Source of the DNA: ZC4RG29 sp036381475
GTDB taxonomy: Bacteria > Bacteroidota > Bacteroidia > Cytophagales > Cyclobacteriaceae
Assembly (NCBI GenBank): GCA_036381475.1
Contig: DASVCT010000057.1
Location: forward strand, 1 to 6,872
DNA: 6,872 nt
Direction of reading: 5' to 3'
A model generated the notes under the pieces. The model did not search any database. It was given only the letters and a program-made list of their open reading frames with translations, and was not told the DNA's origin. Below are positions 6,398 to 6,872 of this stretch, one piece after another. Numbering within the stretch: position 1 is the stretch's first letter; every line of letters starts with the position of its first letter. The position numbers and the translations under genes are program-made.

Positions 6398-6460
6398 GAA
6401 CATATAGAGCGTATAGTATTAGAGTACTCGCCGATAGTCACAAGTACCCTGCGCGTCAGC

Positions 6461-6482
6461 GCCTGCCTGCCGCCAGGCAGGC
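6461..6482. repeat. GC-rich REP-like palindrome
   Basis: GCCTGCCTG (6461-6469) and CAGGCAGGC (6474-6482) form a perfect 9-bp stem with a CCGC loop, in an otherwise unremarkable intergenic stretch. No T run follows on either strand, so it is not a standard terminator for the partial acetyltransferase gene ending at 6617. Such CCTGCC/GGCAGG palindromes are typical of short dispersed repeats; copy number cannot be judged from one window. Confidence 0.65.
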
Positions 6483-6560
6483 CTGTGCTCTCCATACATA
6501 CTTGGCGTCTCGCATGAAACCAGCGACTCTCTGCAATCCATATTGACGCACGAAAGAAAA

Positions 6561-6606
6561 CCACTCTGTGCAACTCCGCGCCCTCTGCGCCTCTGCGGTG
6601 AAAAAC
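6561..6606. repeat. CTCTGCG-type dispersed repeat element
   Basis: Four near-identical heptamers CTCTGTG, CTCCGCG, CTCTGCG and CTCTGCG start at 6564, 6574, 6583 and 6591, followed by GTGAAAAA. From memory, closely similar 'CTCTGCG CTCTGCGGTGAAA' sequences recur between genes of many unrelated bacteria, and their translations (HRRGAEGAE-like or LCVLCV-like) appear as spurious hypothetical proteins. It begins 11 bp beyond the stop codon of the minus-strand acetyltransferase. Confidence 0.6.
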
Positions 6607-6616
6607 CCGACGCTCA

Positions 6617-6872
6617 TCACCCAAACTCCGGCCCCAAAATGGCATATTGACTAAAATGACCATCAACCCCAAAGTTGCAACCCTTATACATCCTCACAAA
6701 CGGCCGCAACTCAGTAAACCCAACCATGCTAAGCCACTCCTGCCACGCTTCATCACCATGTGGCACGTCAAAAATCACCGGCCTATCCCCACAGTTCCGT
6801 AACGCCGCTGATGCAAGTTCTATAGCAACTTCAGTGCTCGCCGCGACGACAGGCCCGATATGGATATAGTTG
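6617..6872 (-). CDS. C-terminal part of a YitH-type GNAT acetyltransferase (5' end outside window)
   Basis: Reading the minus strand from 6871 gives 84 residues ending at tandem TGA TGA stops (first at 6619-6617). The segment matches the C-terminal half-domain of two-domain YitH-like GNAT proteins (the Acetyltransf_18 region). It has GPVVA at 6-10, an alanine-rich helix (SAALRN, 21-26), PVIFDVP (31-37), a WxxWL helix followed by GF (43-52), RPFVRMY (56-62) and the terminal AILGPEFG (77-84). The catalytic N-terminal GNAT domain, about 200 residues, lies beyond the right edge, so activity cannot be assessed. The family probably acetylates small amines or proteins, substrate unknown. It differs from the single-domain acetyltransferase at 4506-5030, so the two are not a duplication. 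The gene is easily overlooked because no start codon falls inside the window. No standard terminator follows; the repeat island starts almost at once. Confidence 0.87.
   Translation of the reverse strand, partial: NYIHIGPVVAASTEVAIELASAALRNCGDRPVIFDVPHGDEAWQEWLSMVGFTELRPFVRMYKGCNFGVDGHFSQYAILGPEFG

Noticed and set aside
6675..6869. 64-codon plus-strand frame at the right edge.
   Set aside because: It is the complement of the partial YitH-type acetyltransferase, whose minus-strand translation has clear family motifs.
1..6872. Searched by eye for CRISPR arrays, tRNA genes, transposase genes and attachment-site duplications.
   Set aside because: No regularly spaced direct repeats with unique spacers, no cloverleaf and no transposase or integrase motifs were seen. 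The repeats at 6331-6606 are short intergenic elements without an enzyme gene.

Overview
The window looks like a chromosomal stretch from a member of the Bacteroidota, possibly a Cytophagales-like organism. The reasons are the moderate-to-low GC, the lack of convincing Shine-Dalgarno sequences before most starts, one clear TAnnTTTG-type -7 element, and protein variants typical of that phylum: a short PhoA-like phosphatase, a PchR-like AraC regulator and a stand-alone HipA kinase domain. The assignment is an inference from style; no rRNA or other phylogenetic marker is present.

Layout. At the left edge a plus-strand HipA/HipT-type kinase gene (1-888) enters from outside the window and ends at a strong GC-rich hairpin (975-1004). 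The hairpin sits between convergent genes and can serve both strands. Everything to its right is on the minus strand. In transcription order from the right edge these are: the 3' end of a YitH-type GNAT acetyltransferase (6872-6617); a 322-bp non-coding island of dispersed-type repeats and palindromes (6295-6616); a membrane-anchored beta-propeller protein of unknown function (6294-5239); a single-domain GNAT acetyltransferase (5030-4506); a secreted PhoA-family alkaline phosphatase (4339-3254); an AraC-family regulator (3205-2222); and an Old Yellow Enzyme-type ene-reductase (2140-1073).

How the genes may work together. The best functional pairing is the AraC regulator with the ene-reductase directly downstream, a plausible electrophile- or redox-responsive detoxification module. 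The phosphatase gene lies 48 bp upstream of the regulator, so read-through is possible, but the two differ in base composition and no shared function is evident. The kinase fragment has all catalytic motifs and a Ser-Ile-Ser glycine-rich loop. It is probably the toxin kinase of a split HipA system whose partner genes lie to the left, outside the window. The propeller and the two acetyltransferases look like ordinary accessory or housekeeping genes, each probably with its own promoter.

I do not see a clearly new multi-gene system here. The points most worth following are the split-HipA kinase and its missing partners, the Asp-for-Lys/Trp change in the phosphatase active site, the composition step between phosphatase and regulator, and the repeat island at 6331-6606, which generates a misleading open reading frame. 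A real partial gene at the right edge (6617-6872) is easy to miss because its start is outside the window.
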